Shown here: positions 43,768 to 52,661 of the stretch, piece after piece
Layout of the letters: each line of letters begins with the position of its first letter
Numbering within the stretch: position 1 is the first letter of the stretch
DNA from: Treponema sp. CETP13
Lineage (GTDB): Bacteria; Spirochaetota; Spirochaetia; Treponematales; Treponemataceae
Length of the DNA stretch: 64,000 nt
Assembly (NCBI GenBank): GCA_001885315.1
Contig: MLPZ01000012.1
Location: 124,001-188,000, forward strand
Direction of reading: 5' to 3'
Notes under the pieces: generated by a model
What the model saw: only the letters and a program-made list of their open reading frames with translations
Databases searched by the model: none
Told to the model about the DNA's origin: nothing
Position numbers and translations under genes: made by a program

Positions 43768-44276
43768 TTAAAGTTGAATATTGCCGCTTGCTTTTTTATT
43801 GTGTTTTGAAGTGAATTTATCTCTTGAGGAGGAGGCAAAAAGAACTTTTATCATCTGTCCTTTTACTAATTGTTTGTCATAAACATCTCCACTGGAAAGA
43901 GGAATTGAAAAAGAAACTGTAGTCGTTCCATTCTTTTCGGAACCAGATAGTATTGTTATATTGTTTGTTCCCCCTAGATTGACATCATTTTTGTGTCCAA
44001 ATAAGCTTGTTCCATAATCGTCTTCGGCAGAAACTATGCCATCTTTATCTACGGAAAATAAAAGGATGTCAGCATCTTTCATCATTTTTGTAGGTTCAAA
44101 TCCTACAGAAACCCAACCTGTAGTAGGTGCTGAAAGTGTCATGATAAGATTTGATTCTTGAATTTCCCAGCTAAAATCGAAATCTTTGGTTTTTAAATTT
44201 GTTGGTTCTGCAGACATATTTAGTGGAAAAAAAACAAAAAAAACATTGCCAAAAATAACTTACAATATTTTTTCAT
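43768..44276 (-). pseudogene. Exported DOMON-domain protein, split by a homopolymer frameshift
   Basis: A good start exists at ATG 44276: GGAG lies 6 bases upstream and the product begins MKKYCKLFLAMFFLFFF, a signal peptide. This frame stops at 44220. The DOMON domain (about 145 residues, with TTGWVSVGFEP and KDADILLF) continues in another frame from about 44217. The two T8 runs (44243-44236 and 44234-44227) lie between; adding one T to either would fuse signal peptide and domain into one ~165-residue protein ending SGNIQL. DOMON domains bind haem or sugars outside the membrane. It lies 20 bases after deoC. It may be a phase-variable gene, a recent mutation or a sequence error. Confidence 0.75.
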
Positions 44277-44296
44277 AGCTAACTCCTCTATATAAT

Positions 44297-45019
44297 TTAG
44301 CCTTCTAATTCTTTTGCAATAGTAACTCCTGCAGAGCAACCTAAACGGGTGGCTCCAGCTTTTACCATTGCTTCTGCTTCTTTAAGACTGTGAATTCCTC
44401 CTGCAGCTTTTATTCCTAAATCGGAACCAACTGTTTTGTGCATAAGAGCGACATCTTCTGTTGTAGCTCCTGCGGAAATTAAATTACCATTAGCATCTTT
44501 TCCAGGTGTTCCAAAACCTGTGGAAGTTTTTACAAAATCTGCCCCAGCATTTTTTACACAAAGGCATGCTTTGACTATTTCGTCTTTGGTAAGATAACAA
44601 TTTTCTAAAATTACTTTTACAAGTACTGTTTTATCTATTTTTTTGCTTGTTGTTTTTGCAATTTCCACGACGGATTTTATGTCAGCTTCGACAATATTCC
44701 AATCGCCTTCTTTTGCTGCTCCAATATTCATGACCATGTCAATTTCGTCAGCTCCATCTGCTATTGCGATAGCAGTTTCTGAGGCTTTTGTTTCTGATGA
44801 AGTTGCTCCAAGTGGAAAACCTATTACAGTACAAATAGCTATTTTATAATCAACTGAATTTTGTTTCGTAAAAAATGATTTAGCATGTTTAACCCAGACA
44901 GGGTTTATACATACAGAAGCAAAATGATATTGAATTGCTTCTGAACAAATTTTATCAATATCTTTAGATGTTGCGAACGGTTTTAAAATTGTATGATCAA
45001 TTAGGTTTAATATATTCAT
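44297..45019 (-). CDS. deoC: Deoxyribose-phosphate aldolase
   Basis: DeoC splits deoxyribose-5-phosphate into acetaldehyde and glyceraldehyde-3-phosphate in nucleoside breakdown. The 240-residue TIM barrel has [10 protein letters not shown] near 6, [14 protein letters not shown] near 92 and the Schiff-base lysine in [10 protein letters not shown] near 160, plus KAAGGIHS. The promoter TTGTCA-N17-TATACT leaves only about 2-3 bases of leader before the ATG. The DOMON gene follows by 20 bases. It is divergent from the ferredoxin gene. Confidence 0.95.
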   Translation of the reverse strand: MNILNLIDHTILKPFATSKDIDKICSEAIQYHFASVCINPVWVKHAKSFFTKQNSVDYKIAICTVIGFPLGATSSETKASETAIAIADGADEIDMVMNIGAAKEGDWNIVEADIKSVVEIAKTTSKKIDKTVLVKVILENCYLTKDEIVKACLCVKNAGADFVKTSTGFGTPGKDANGNLISAGATTEDVALMHKTVGSDLGIKAAGGIHSLKEAEAMVKAGATRLGCSAGVTIAKELEG

Positions 45020-45028
45020 ATAAACATG

Positions 45029-45057
45029 AGTATATCATAGAATTTTTTACCTGACAA
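45029..45057 (-). promoter_or_regulatory. Promoter of deoC (nearly leaderless)
   Basis: On the minus strand TTGTCA (45057-45052), 17 bases ending in TGA, TATACT (45034-45029), 9 bases, ATG 45019. Confidence 0.7.
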
Positions 45058-45108
45058 TCTTGTTTTTCCTTGAGTTTTATTTTGATTTGTGATAAATTAC
45101 GAATATCT

Positions 45109-45117
45109 TGATATAAT
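45109..45117 (+). promoter_or_regulatory. Extended -10 promoter of the ferredoxin gene
   Basis: TGA-TATAAT (45109-45117) ends 11 bases before ATG 45129. A GAGG follows directly, but might fall at the very 5' end of the transcript. Confidence 0.6.
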
Positions 45118-45119
45118 GA

Positions 45120-45299
<180 letters not shown>

Positions 45300-45364
45300 A
45301 TAAATTTATTCTTTTTAGTAATTTTATCAAATTAATCTATAGTATTTTTTTGATAGGTTGCAAT

Positions 45365-45389
45365 GCTCCGGTGTCCCGGAGCTTTTTTT
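45365..45389 (+). terminator. Terminator after the ferredoxin gene
   Basis: GCTCCGG (45365-45371), loop TGTC, CCGGAGC (45376-45382), then seven T residues. Confidence 0.9.
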
Positions 45390-45432
45390 ATAAAATGTAT
45401 TTTTAATACTTTTGTAAAATTTGTATGCAGTG

Positions 45433-45438
45433 TATAAT
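45433..45438 (+). promoter_or_regulatory. -10 box of the 45445 operon (leaderless type)
   Basis: TATAAT ends 6 bases before ATG 45445; a weak TTTGTA lies 17 bases further upstream. Confidence 0.6.
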
Positions 45439-45444
45439 CATATT

Positions 45445-45846
45445 ATGAAATTTTCATTTAAATCTAATCGTTTTGTAAAAGTTATCAGTACAGTTTTTTG
45501 TATTGCTGTCGCTTGTATCATTTTAAGTTATCTTTTTGTTTATCCATTATGGTTTTTTGCAGATAAAAAACCTCATGCCTTTTCTATAACTATATTTGTA
45601 ATTTTTATTTTATTCTTAGCTTATAAAGTAGTGTATAAAATTAAAGCATATCTAACTTTTGAAAATCCTGACATAATAGAAAAGAAAAAACGAATTCGTC
45701 GACTTGTAAAAGGGCTCTTTTTTTGGGGAATACTTATTCTATCTTTTTTGATTATTGTGTCCCTTGTGCTTAATGGATATAGGGCGTTCAGTTTTATACC
45801 TCTTGTTTTAGGAATAGTTTTTTGTGGTTTTTTACAAAAAAAATAA
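45445..45846 (+). CDS. Small membrane protein, unknown function
   Basis: A 133-residue protein with four predicted membrane segments (about 13-31, 42-60, 85-105 and 112-128) and a basic loop containing IIEKKKRIRRLVK. No family recognised. I use ATG 45445, set by the TATAAT box; a longer TTG-started frame from 45421 would start before the promoter. Its stop overlaps the start of the M23 peptidase gene (TAATG), so the two are translationally coupled and probably act together at the cell envelope. Confidence 0.75.
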   Translation: MKFSFKSNRFVKVISTVFCIAVACIILSYLFVYPLWFFADKKPHAFSITIFVIFILFLAYKVVYKIKAYLTFENPDIIEKKKRIRRLVKGLFFWGILILSFLIIVSLVLNGYRAFSFIPLVLGIVFCGFLQKK

Positions 45847-46790
45847 TGGAATTTATATATCAAAATAAATATAAAAAACTCATATTTTTATTTGCTTTGA
45901 TAGTCTATTTTTATTTGCCTTCTGCTCTTTTTTCTACAGGTATTTTAAGTTCCATTCCACAAAAAAAATTCCCGCAATTAGAATCCTTAACTGTAAATGA
46001 TTCATTATTTAAACAGTTTAGTGAAATCGTACAACAAAATTATCGTAATATTGCAGCAAAAAAGGATGTAGAATTCCAAATCTATGCGTATAAGGTCAAA
46101 GAAAATGAGGATTTACTAGCAATTGCTGCTCGTTGTAGTATCCCTTATGAAACGATAGCAACTTTAAATCATATCGCTTATATTGATGATAACATAGTTG
46201 GAAAAACCGTGTATCTTTGTACCTGTCCGGGGGTCTTTGTTGCAGATAATAAGAAAACGCAACTTGATTCTATTTTGGGAGTTTCAGACTTTGAAAAGTA
46301 TGTGAAATCATGTTATAATATAGAAGCCGAACAGTTTACTTTTTATGAAAATGCTCGTTTAAATGCAACTCAAAGAGCTTTTTTTACAGATTCAGGGTTC
46401 TTTTCACCTATTAGAAATGGGGTTCTTAGTTCTCCGTATGGTTTTAGGAAAAGTCCTTTTACAGGGAAAAAACAATTCCATCAAGGGATTGATATTGCAG
46501 TACCCGAAGGGGCTAAGGTTTATGCGTGTAAAAGTGGAACTGTACAGAATGTTGGATATTCAAGCATATATGGAAACTATATAAAGCTCAAACATGATGG
46601 GGATAAAACAAGTTTATACGCACATCTTTCAAAAGTAAATGTTACAGAAAAGGAAGAAGTTCATGGTGGGGATTGTATAGGTCTGGTTGGTTCAACAGGA
46701 TTATCTACAGGTTCTCATCTTCATTTTGAGATTCGATTTGGAACATCTTCAGAAAATCCAGAAGATGTTTCTTCACGTTTTAAATATTAA
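45846..46790 (+). CDS. M23 family peptidase with LysM-like domain
   Basis: A predicted peptidoglycan endopeptidase of 314 residues. It has an N-terminal membrane anchor or signal (about 12-34), a LysM-like module near 80-128 (YKVKENEDLLAIAARCSIP), and a LytM domain with zinc ligands in HQGIDIAVP near 215 and HLHFEIR near 297. All expected residues (H, D, H, H) are visible, so it should be active. ATG 45846 overlaps the previous stop. The next gene starts 20 bases downstream. Confidence 0.92.
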   Translation: MEFIYQNKYKKLIFLFALIVYFYLPSALFSTGILSSIPQKKFPQLESLTVNDSLFKQFSEIVQQNYRNIAAKKDVEFQIYAYKVKENEDLLAIAARCSIPYETIATLNHIAYIDDNIVGKTVYLCTCPGVFVADNKKTQLDSILGVSDFEKYVKSCYNIEAEQFTFYENARLNATQRAFFTDSGFFSPIRNGVLSSPYGFRKSPFTGKKQFHQGIDIAVPEGAKVYACKSGTVQNVGYSSIYGNYIKLKHDGDKTSLYAHLSKVNVTEKEEVHGGDCIGLVGSTGLSTGSHLHFEIRFGTSSENPEDVSSRFKY

Positions 46791-46810
46791 GGTAAAAGGA
46801 ACTTGATAAC

Positions 46811-47872
46811 ATGGTTGTGTCAATACAAAAAAAACAATTAATAGTTTCTCTAATTGTATTTTTATTTTGTATACTATTGTCATCTGCTGAAAATTTTCGT
46901 GTTCATAAAACTGTAATAGTTAATATACAAAATCAAATAGATAGCTCTGAAGTTCAACTTGGAATAAATGATTCTTTAGCTATCTTTTTACCAGAAGATA
47001 CTGAGTTTTTAAAAGGTTTAGAATTTGAGATCACAATTCCACAAGTAGCTGCATATAACCAAGGGGCCATTGCTTGGTCTTTATATGATAACATTTCTCC
47101 ACAACCTAACGTTGATGTTATTGATTATAGTGGAAATAAGTTATATTTAAATACGTTTCCAGGAACCTTAAGCTATAATGTTAAAATTCCCTTTGTGACT
47201 GATCACGGTTTAGAATCTTCTCCTTATACTACCATTCTTAAACAATTATATTCGCAAAAATCAGATTTTGTTTTTTTACGTTTTCAACTTGCAATGAAGG
47301 GTACATCTCCTGATTTGTATAATGCAATGTTTACTGTACAAGTTAAGCCTGTGTTATATGATGAAGGGCTATTAAATTTAAATATTAGTTATCCAAAACA
47401 CGAAATAAATTCAGAAGATACGGATGAAGATCTTATAGAGAATTTAGATGTACCTGAAAAATCAGTAATCTATGTTGATGATGAACCTGTAACAGAATTA
47501 ATCAACGGAGAAACAAAAAAATCATTGCGTTTAGCTACAGGGACTCATCATTTATCAATTGTGTCTGATAACTATCGCAATGAAGTAAGAACTTTTACGA
47601 TTGAGCAGGCTAAAATTTCTGCATTGGATATTGTCATGCATAACATAATGCCTCTTGTTGTAATCTCAGCTCCTTCTTCTGCAAAAATTTTTATGGATGA
47701 AGACGAAGTCCTTTTAAGTGATAAAGAAATTCCTCTTTTACCGGGGGAACATCAAATTAAATTTATCATTGATGATTATGAATTAGTAAAAAAAATTGTG
47801 GTTGAAAATGGGAAAACATATTCTATTAATCTTTCTATGAATATTGATGTTTCTGAAAAAAGTGATGAATAA
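46811..47872 (+). CDS. Exported protein with PEGA-like repeats
   Basis: A 353-residue exported protein. A signal peptide ends near SSAENF; residues ~30-195 form a beta-rich domain I do not recognise, and the C-terminal ~130 residues hold two PEGA-like repeats: KSVIYVDDEPVTELINGE with RLATGTHHLSIVSDNY, then SSAKIFMDEDEV with LLPGEHQIKFIIDDYE. Such surface repeats occur in many spirochaete envelope proteins. It is the last gene of the three-gene envelope operon with the M23 peptidase, and its N-terminal ATG 46811 is preceded by AAAAGGAA. Confidence 0.78.
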   Translation: MVVSIQKKQLIVSLIVFLFCILLSSAENFRVHKTVIVNIQNQIDSSEVQLGINDSLAIFLPEDTEFLKGLEFEITIPQVAAYNQGAIAWSLYDNISPQPNVDVIDYSGNKLYLNTFPGTLSYNVKIPFVTDHGLESSPYTTILKQLYSQKSDFVFLRFQLAMKGTSPDLYNAMFTVQVKPVLYDEGLLNLNISYPKHEINSEDTDEDLIENLDVPEKSVIYVDDEPVTELINGETKKSLRLATGTHHLSIVSDNYRNEVRTFTIEQAKISALDIVMHNIMPLVVISAPSSAKIFMDEDEVLLSDKEIPLLPGEHQIKFIIDDYELVKKIVVENGKTYSINLSMNIDVSEKSDE

Positions 47873-47910
47873 AAGATATTTTTGAATTACAGATTAAGTT
47901 TTGTTCTATC

Positions 47911-48012
47911 TCACCCGATATATAATATGTCGGGTGAACTAATCCCCTCCCACCCATTGTTTGCCCGACTGCCTGATGGGCATGGCCGGTTTCGTAAACC
48001 GGCCTTTTTTTT
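47911..48012 (+). ncRNA. Candidate structured RNA or 3' UTR element with terminator
   Basis: A GC-rich stretch in an AT-rich intergenic region. It starts with a perfect inverted repeat TCACCCGA/TCGGGTGA (47911-47918, 47930-47937) whose loop contains TATAAT, followed by possible stems GGGTG/CACCC and TGCCC/GGGCA, and ends in a strong terminator. GTCGGG (47929-47934) can instead pair with CCCGAC (47964-47969). It may be an ~80-base RNA from the internal TATAAT, or a folded end of the upstream operon. No known family is recognised. Confidence 0.35.
47984..48012 (+). terminator. Strong intrinsic terminator
   Basis: GGCCGGTTT (47984-47992), loop CGT, AAACCGGCC (47996-48004), then eight T residues. 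Confidence 0.93.
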
Positions 48013-48020
48013 GTATTAAA

Positions 48021-48614
48021 CTATTTTTTTAATCCTGTTAAAAATTTAATAAAGTAAAATAAACCTATAATGATAAAAATAATACCTATAATCGAAAGGA
48101 AAGTTGTAACTACGATATTGTTTCCAGATTGATAAGTTGCTGTTTCTAATATAAGAAAAAGTATTCCGATTAATAAAAAAAGAGATAAGAGAGCATTCTT
48201 TTTATGTTTGTTTTTTTTCTGGTTTTCCCTAATACTAAACGAGTTAGAAAAAAATAGTTTAATCGAATTGATTATGCGTTTAATAAATGAAGGGTTTCTA
48301 AGTTTTTCTAAAGTTGAATAAGCGTCTAATAATTCTTCTCGTGAAAAATCTTGACGGACAACGTTTTCTTCAATTTCTATTTCGAGCTGGGAAATTTTAT
48401 CCGGTGAAGAAGTTATAGTGATAGGTATGGTTTCCCAACCAAGTGCTATGGCAGCTCTTAAACGGCGCTCTCCGGCTATTAATTCATAATTTTCTGAGAC
48501 TACTATTGGATTGAGCAATCCATAGCGTTTTAAACTATCCATAAGTGGCTGAAGATCACCTACATCTTGACGAATCCTTTTTTTTACTTTTATTTGTGCA
48601 ATTTTAGCATTCAT
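48021..48614 (-). CDS. ParB/Noc-like N-terminal-domain protein with membrane anchor
   Basis: A 197-residue protein with an N-terminal ParB-type domain: LMDSLKRYGLLNPIVVS, the GERRLRAA box at 48-55 and ENVVRQDFSREELLDAY at 83-99, which correspond to the CTP/phosphate-binding motifs of ParB. The helix-turn-helix and dimer domains are missing; instead there are two membrane segments (about 141-157 and 166-190) after a basic linker. It has GAGGAG 7 bases before the ATG and lies 19 bases after pbp1A. Its role is unknown; membrane-bound CTP-switch or DNA tethering is an inference. Confidence 0.85.
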   Translation of the reverse strand: MNAKIAQIKVKKRIRQDVGDLQPLMDSLKRYGLLNPIVVSENYELIAGERRLRAAIALGWETIPITITSSPDKISQLEIEIEENVVRQDFSREELLDAYSTLEKLRNPSFIKRIINSIKLFFSNSFSIRENQKKNKHKKNALLSLFLLIGILFLILETATYQSGNNIVVTTFLSIIGIIFIIIGLFYFIKFLTGLKK

Positions 48615-48633
48615 AAAAAAACTCCTCTTAAAA

Positions 48634-51267
48634 TTAATCGAGTAAATTGTTAATCAGAGGCTTTTTAGCTTCTTGAAGCTCTTTTGTTGTTTCGTTGTCT
48701 GCAGTAATAGTGTTTTCTGAATCATCTAGATTTTTTGAACTGTCTGATGTTTCTGAGTCTTCTGTGTTTTCACTGGAAATTTCGTTTTTATTAGAAATTA
48801 TATCTTGTTTTAAGAAAGATAAATCAACTGTAAGAGGGGTGTTATCGATATCAGGATTTAGAATCGTTCCGGTTAAGAATTTTTCATATTCTAAACGTTG
48901 CGCTCCAATCTGTGCTGCTGTAATACGATTTGAATGTAATTCGCAAATTGTATCTGGTTGAGTTCCTGTAAGGTATATTCCATCAATTCTATTATCTCCA
49001 CAGGCATCTGTCAAAATCTGTCCAGATACAGAACAAACGGTTGCTTCAACTATTCCAGTTGTTGGTTTTTTAAATTCTTTATATGGAAGTCCTTCATTTG
49101 CAGCACTCATAAAATCACCCCAAGCTTGACCGGCAAGTGTTGAACCTGTAAGTTGTAATCCAAGAGATTGGCCAGTTTGATCAAAACCGAACCAAAATGC
49201 AGAGGTGTAATAAGGTGTAAAACCAACAGCCCAAGCTGCTTCCCAGTTTTGTGTGGTTCCTGTTTTACCTCCTGCAGGCATCGTAAAGCGATTTCCATTC
49301 TCATCTTTATATCTAAATTTTGTGCCCCAGCCAGATCCCCAAGCAAGACTTCCTGTCTTAACTGTGTTTTGTAGTAAATCTGTCATAATATAGGCAGTTT
49401 GAGGTGATATAACTTGTATGTCATTTCCTAAATCTTGTTCTTTTTGGCGTAATTCTTTTTCTGGATTTAAAATTATAGTACCTTTTTTATCTTCTATCGA
49501 TCGAATTGCTATAGGAGTTACACGTTTTCCTTCGTTTGCAAAAACAGCAAATGCTTGGGCGGCTTCTATAGGATGAATTGCGCATGTTCCAAGTCCAATT
49601 GGGTATCCAGGTACAAAGGCTCTATCATCAATTTCATCCTCAGGAATATTATATAGATTTGTCATTCTATCAATAGCTACATCAAATCCAATTGCATCAA
49701 GGATTTTTAAGGAAGGCACATTCATTGAATGTGCAAGTGCATACCATAATTGGACAGGACCTTTCCAAACTCCTTCAAAATCAAGAGGTATGTAAGGGTC
49801 TCCACTTTCTGTATGAAATACAATAGGAGTATCATAAATAATAGATGTTTCTGTAAATTTTCGGCTATCTATTGCTGCTGAATAGTACAATGGCTTAATT
49901 GAAGACCCAGGTTGCATTAGTCCTTGAGTACAACGAATAAGCTGGTTTGTTTCGCTAAATTTTGATCCTCCAATTAAAGCTGTAATGTACCCTGTATTGT
50001 TTTCGAGAGAAATCATTGTTCCTTCAATTGTTGTTTTTGCACTTTCATCAACAACTTCTGAATTTAAACGATTGACAACTCCTACTTTTAAATTTTCAAC
50101 TCCAAACATAAGAGTCATCATGTCAACAACGGGATTTAAAACTTCTTTATAGTAGGTTTTTGAAGTCAATTCGTTACGTTGTTCCGATACTTTTAGGTCT
50201 GGAATGTTAAACACTAATGACATAAGCTCTGTCATTGGGATATATGTTTTTGAGGCATCACTAGAGCGAGCTTCACTTGAATTTAGATATGAGCGATTGG
50301 CATAGTCAATCCATTTTTTCATTGTTTTTTGAGCTGCTAATTGATGGCTCATATTTAAGGTTGTATTAACTGTATACCCATCTGTATAAATATTTGTATT
50401 TCCATACAATTTTTTTAGTAATTCTCGACGAACATATTCACTAAACCAAGGAGTTGGATCTTCACGCATTGCATATGCAGAAGTATTAGTTCTCGTGTAG
50501 TCAAAATTAGCCCAGTATTCATCAAAAGATTCGTCAGCTTCTTCTTGGGTAAGATACTTTAAATTTACCATATAATCGAGAACATATTTTTGCCGTTCCA
50601 TGGCTATGTTAGGATGTTCAAAGGGATTGTAATATGCGGGGTTTGATAACTGAATCACCAAAATTGCTGCTTCAGCCGGAGTTATTTCTGTAGCAGAATG
50701 TCCAAAATAATATTTTGAAGCAGCCCCAACACCGTTTGTTCCACCTCCAAAATATACTTTGTTAATATATAATTCTAAAATTTCATTTTTTGAAAATCTT
50801 CTTTCCATTTGAATAGCCCACCAGAGCTCTTTGATTTTGCGGCTTATAGAAATTTCAGTACGGTCACAATATAACGTTCCACCTATTTGTTGGGTTAGGG
50901 TAGATCCTCCTCCGAGATTTAGACCGGTTAATTTTCCAACAACAGCTCTAAAAATAGCTTTTAAACTAAAACCTGGATGCTCATAGAAAATGTTATCTTC
51001 GCGGGATATTAAAGCTGCTATCATTGTTTGAGGAAGCTTAGTAAGAGAAACAATTTCTCTTTTTTCATTACCAGAAAACTCTGTAATGAATTCTCCATTT
51101 ATATCTAGTAGCTTTGTTGGAAGTGATGTATCAAAGCTTGTAAATTGTTCTGTGTTTTTTGTATTAATTGTTGCACCAACAAGTATTCCAAGGGATATAC
51201 CAAAAAATACGACGAAAAATGATGCAATAGAAAAAAGGATAACAATTTTTCTTTTTGTTTTTTCCAT
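48634..51267 (-). CDS. Class A penicillin-binding protein (PBP1A type)
   Basis: A bifunctional cell-wall synthase of 877 residues. After a membrane anchor (8-32) comes the transglycosylase domain with catalytic glutamate in SREDNIFYEHPGF near 90 and GGGSTLTQQIGG near 118; the transpeptidase domain has SSIK (QPGSSIKPLYYSA), SMN (AHSMNVPS) and KTG (GGKTGTTQNW). The tail after about 820 is acidic and Ser/Thr rich. The promoter TTGACA-N17-TAATCT ends 6 bases before the ATG, making the mRNA leaderless. The ParB-like protein follows in the same unit. Confidence 0.95.
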   Translation of the reverse strand: MEKTKRKIVILFSIASFFVVFFGISLGILVGATINTKNTEQFTSFDTSLPTKLLDINGEFITEFSGNEKREIVSLTKLPQTMIAALISREDNIFYEHPGFSLKAIFRAVVGKLTGLNLGGGSTLTQQIGGTLYCDRTEISISRKIKELWWAIQMERRFSKNEILELYINKVYFGGGTNGVGAASKYYFGHSATEITPAEAAILVIQLSNPAYYNPFEHPNIAMERQKYVLDYMVNLKYLTQEEADESFDEYWANFDYTRTNTSAYAMREDPTPWFSEYVRRELLKKLYGNTNIYTDGYTVNTTLNMSHQLAAQKTMKKWIDYANRSYLNSSEARSSDASKTYIPMTELMSLVFNIPDLKVSEQRNELTSKTYYKEVLNPVVDMMTLMFGVENLKVGVVNRLNSEVVDESAKTTIEGTMISLENNTGYITALIGGSKFSETNQLIRCTQGLMQPGSSIKPLYYSAAIDSRKFTETSIIYDTPIVFHTESGDPYIPLDFEGVWKGPVQLWYALAHSMNVPSLKILDAIGFDVAIDRMTNLYNIPEDEIDDRAFVPGYPIGLGTCAIHPIEAAQAFAVFANEGKRVTPIAIRSIEDKKGTIILNPEKELRQKEQDLGNDIQVISPQTAYIMTDLLQNTVKTGSLAWGSGWGTKFRYKDENGNRFTMPAGGKTGTTQNWEAAWAVGFTPYYTSAFWFGFDQTGQSLGLQLTGSTLAGQAWGDFMSAANEGLPYKEFKKPTTGIVEATVCSVSGQILTDACGDNRIDGIYLTGTQPDTICELHSNRITAAQIGAQRLEYEKFLTGTILNPDIDNTPLTVDLSFLKQDIISNKNEISSENTEDSETSDSSKNLDDSENTITADNETTKELQEAKKPLINNLLD

Positions 51268-51273
51268 TAATAC

Positions 51274-51302
51274 AGATTAGTAAATAGTGGTCTTTTTGTC
51301 AA
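51274..51302 (-). promoter_or_regulatory. Leaderless-type promoter of pbp1A
   Basis: On the minus strand TTGACA (51302-51297), 17 bases, TAATCT (51279-51274), 6 bases, ATG 51267. The -35 box overlaps the stop codon region of the ThrE-type gene. Confidence 0.75.
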
Positions 51303-51784
51303 CGAGTTTTAATTCTTATCCGACGAATAATCCGTGCAGATGATGAGGCAAGAGCAATACCGAGAGCTATGGCGCCAGCTTCACCCAGTGTTTGGTAGCC
51401 AAGTGTTCCTGCCTTAGTTAAGTTCCCTGTAAGGGCAGCTTCCATAGTGTTAAACATTCCGCCTCCTGGGACAAGAGGAAGAAGCCCTGGTAGAATGAAA
51501 ATTGTGGCAGGCTTTTTTTGGTAACTGGCAAGAATTTCAGCAACAATGGAAACAGTAAAAGCTCCAGTAAAATATCCTCCAAATAACGAACCAGTTAATC
51601 CAAATATTGATAAGTATAAAATCCAACCAATCGATCCTAGTAAAGCGCAAAATAGTATGTCCCTATGAAAAGCGTTTAAGCAAACAGAAAAACAAGCAGA
51701 GGCTCCTGCACTCCATAGGGCAGCAAGAAGAATATTTATAGCTACAGAGTTTGTAGATATTGCTCCTGAAAAGGCTTCTGTCAT
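51299..51784 (-). CDS. Threonine/serine exporter family protein, small subunit (ThrE C-terminal half)
   Basis: A 161-residue membrane protein with about five helices and the family segment ILPGLLPLVPGGGMFNTMEAAL near 100-120 (short form PLVPGG). It corresponds to the C-terminal half of the ThrE-type exporter, here a separate gene overlapping the N-terminal-half gene by 4 bases. Together they should export threonine and serine or a related small molecule (inference). Confidence 0.88.
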   Translation of the reverse strand: MTEAFSGAISTNSVAINILLAALWSAGASACFSVCLNAFHRDILFCALLGSIGWILYLSIFGLTGSLFGGYFTGAFTVSIVAEILASYQKKPATIFILPGLLPLVPGGGMFNTMEAALTGNLTKAGTLGYQTLGEAGAIALGIALASSSARIIRRIRIKTR

Positions 51785-52656
51785 AGAAATACTCCTGTTA
51801 ATAATAATCCTGCTGCAGTTCCTGCTGACAATCCTGCTGCAATCATAAAAGCTTCAAACAAACGCGCTGTGCCAGAAACTAAATCTCCTGCTATCATATC
51901 TCTCATTGCATTTGTAATTGCAATGCCGGGAACAACAAGCATGAGAACAGATACTATTATTTGCATGTATGAGACCGGTATTTGATTAGGAGAAAAAATA
52001 AGAGAAATTATATTAGTTGCTAAAAATGCTAAAAAAGCAGTAAAAAAACCACTAACAAGAGATACAGTGAAAGTATTTCGAGTAACCTTTTCTAAAGCTA
52101 TTAGAACTATTCTTAATAAAAAACCAATGACAAATGCAATTGTTGCGTCATAAAAATTTCCACCAAACATAAGAGCAAAAAAAGCTGCACTAAATCCACT
52201 CATTAAAATTATGAGTTTTTTTGTAAAACAAGGGGCTTTTTCAATAGTTAAAAGTTTATTTTTTATTTCTTGAATTGAAAGGTTTGATGGTTGTACAGGA
52301 GCCCCTGATCCAATTTTTGTGCAAGAAGTCGTCTGAAGCATACTACCAGTTATTTCTCTTGATAGTGTATTGATACGATCGACTTTTTCTAAATTTGTTC
52401 CTCTAATAGTTATTCGATGTACAGAAGTGTGAGTGTTATTTTCTGAATCTTTAAATGAGACCATAATAACTGTTGGGGTTACAAATGCAGAAACAGTCAA
52501 AGCTCCAAGAGATCTAGCTATACGTACAATTGTTTCTTCTGTTCGATATGTTTCTCCACCGTTCTCTAAAACAAGTGCTCCAGCTCGTAGACAAATATCA
52601 ATAATGTCTTCGCTACAGTTCATGTTTGTTTTTTTGATACTATAAGAGTTAGTCAT
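51781..52656 (-). CDS. Threonine/serine exporter family protein, large subunit (ThrE N-terminal half)
   Basis: The soluble N-terminal domain includes LRAGALVLENGGETYRTEETIVRIA and a later SVHRI, followed by about five membrane helices, as in the N-terminal half of ThrE (DUF1212). The start is unsure: ATG 52656 (291 residues) begins 5 bases after argS; ATG 52623 is the alternative. An upstream frame to 52788 would run through the end of argS and is unlikely. Overlaps the second exporter gene by 4 bases. Confidence 0.85.
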   Translation of the reverse strand: MTNSYSIKKTNMNCSEDIIDICLRAGALVLENGGETYRTEETIVRIARSLGALTVSAFVTPTVIMVSFKDSENNTHTSVHRITIRGTNLEKVDRINTLSREITGSMLQTTSCTKIGSGAPVQPSNLSIQEIKNKLLTIEKAPCFTKKLIILMSGFSAAFFALMFGGNFYDATIAFVIGFLLRIVLIALEKVTRNTFTVSLVSGFFTAFLAFLATNIISLIFSPNQIPVSYMQIIVSVLMLVVPGIAITNAMRDMIAGDLVSGTARLFEAFMIAAGLSAGTAAGLLLTGVFL

Positions 52657-52661
52657 ATATA

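Noticed and set aside
43701-43838. Longer start for the DRTGG protein at 43838
   Set aside because: The extra 46 residues overlap the DOMON gene and precede the promoter; the DRTGG fold starts at MIINEIAK.
48695-49374. Plus-strand frames opposite pbp1A
   Set aside because: Antisense shadows of the PBP1A transpeptidase region, without ribosome-binding sites.
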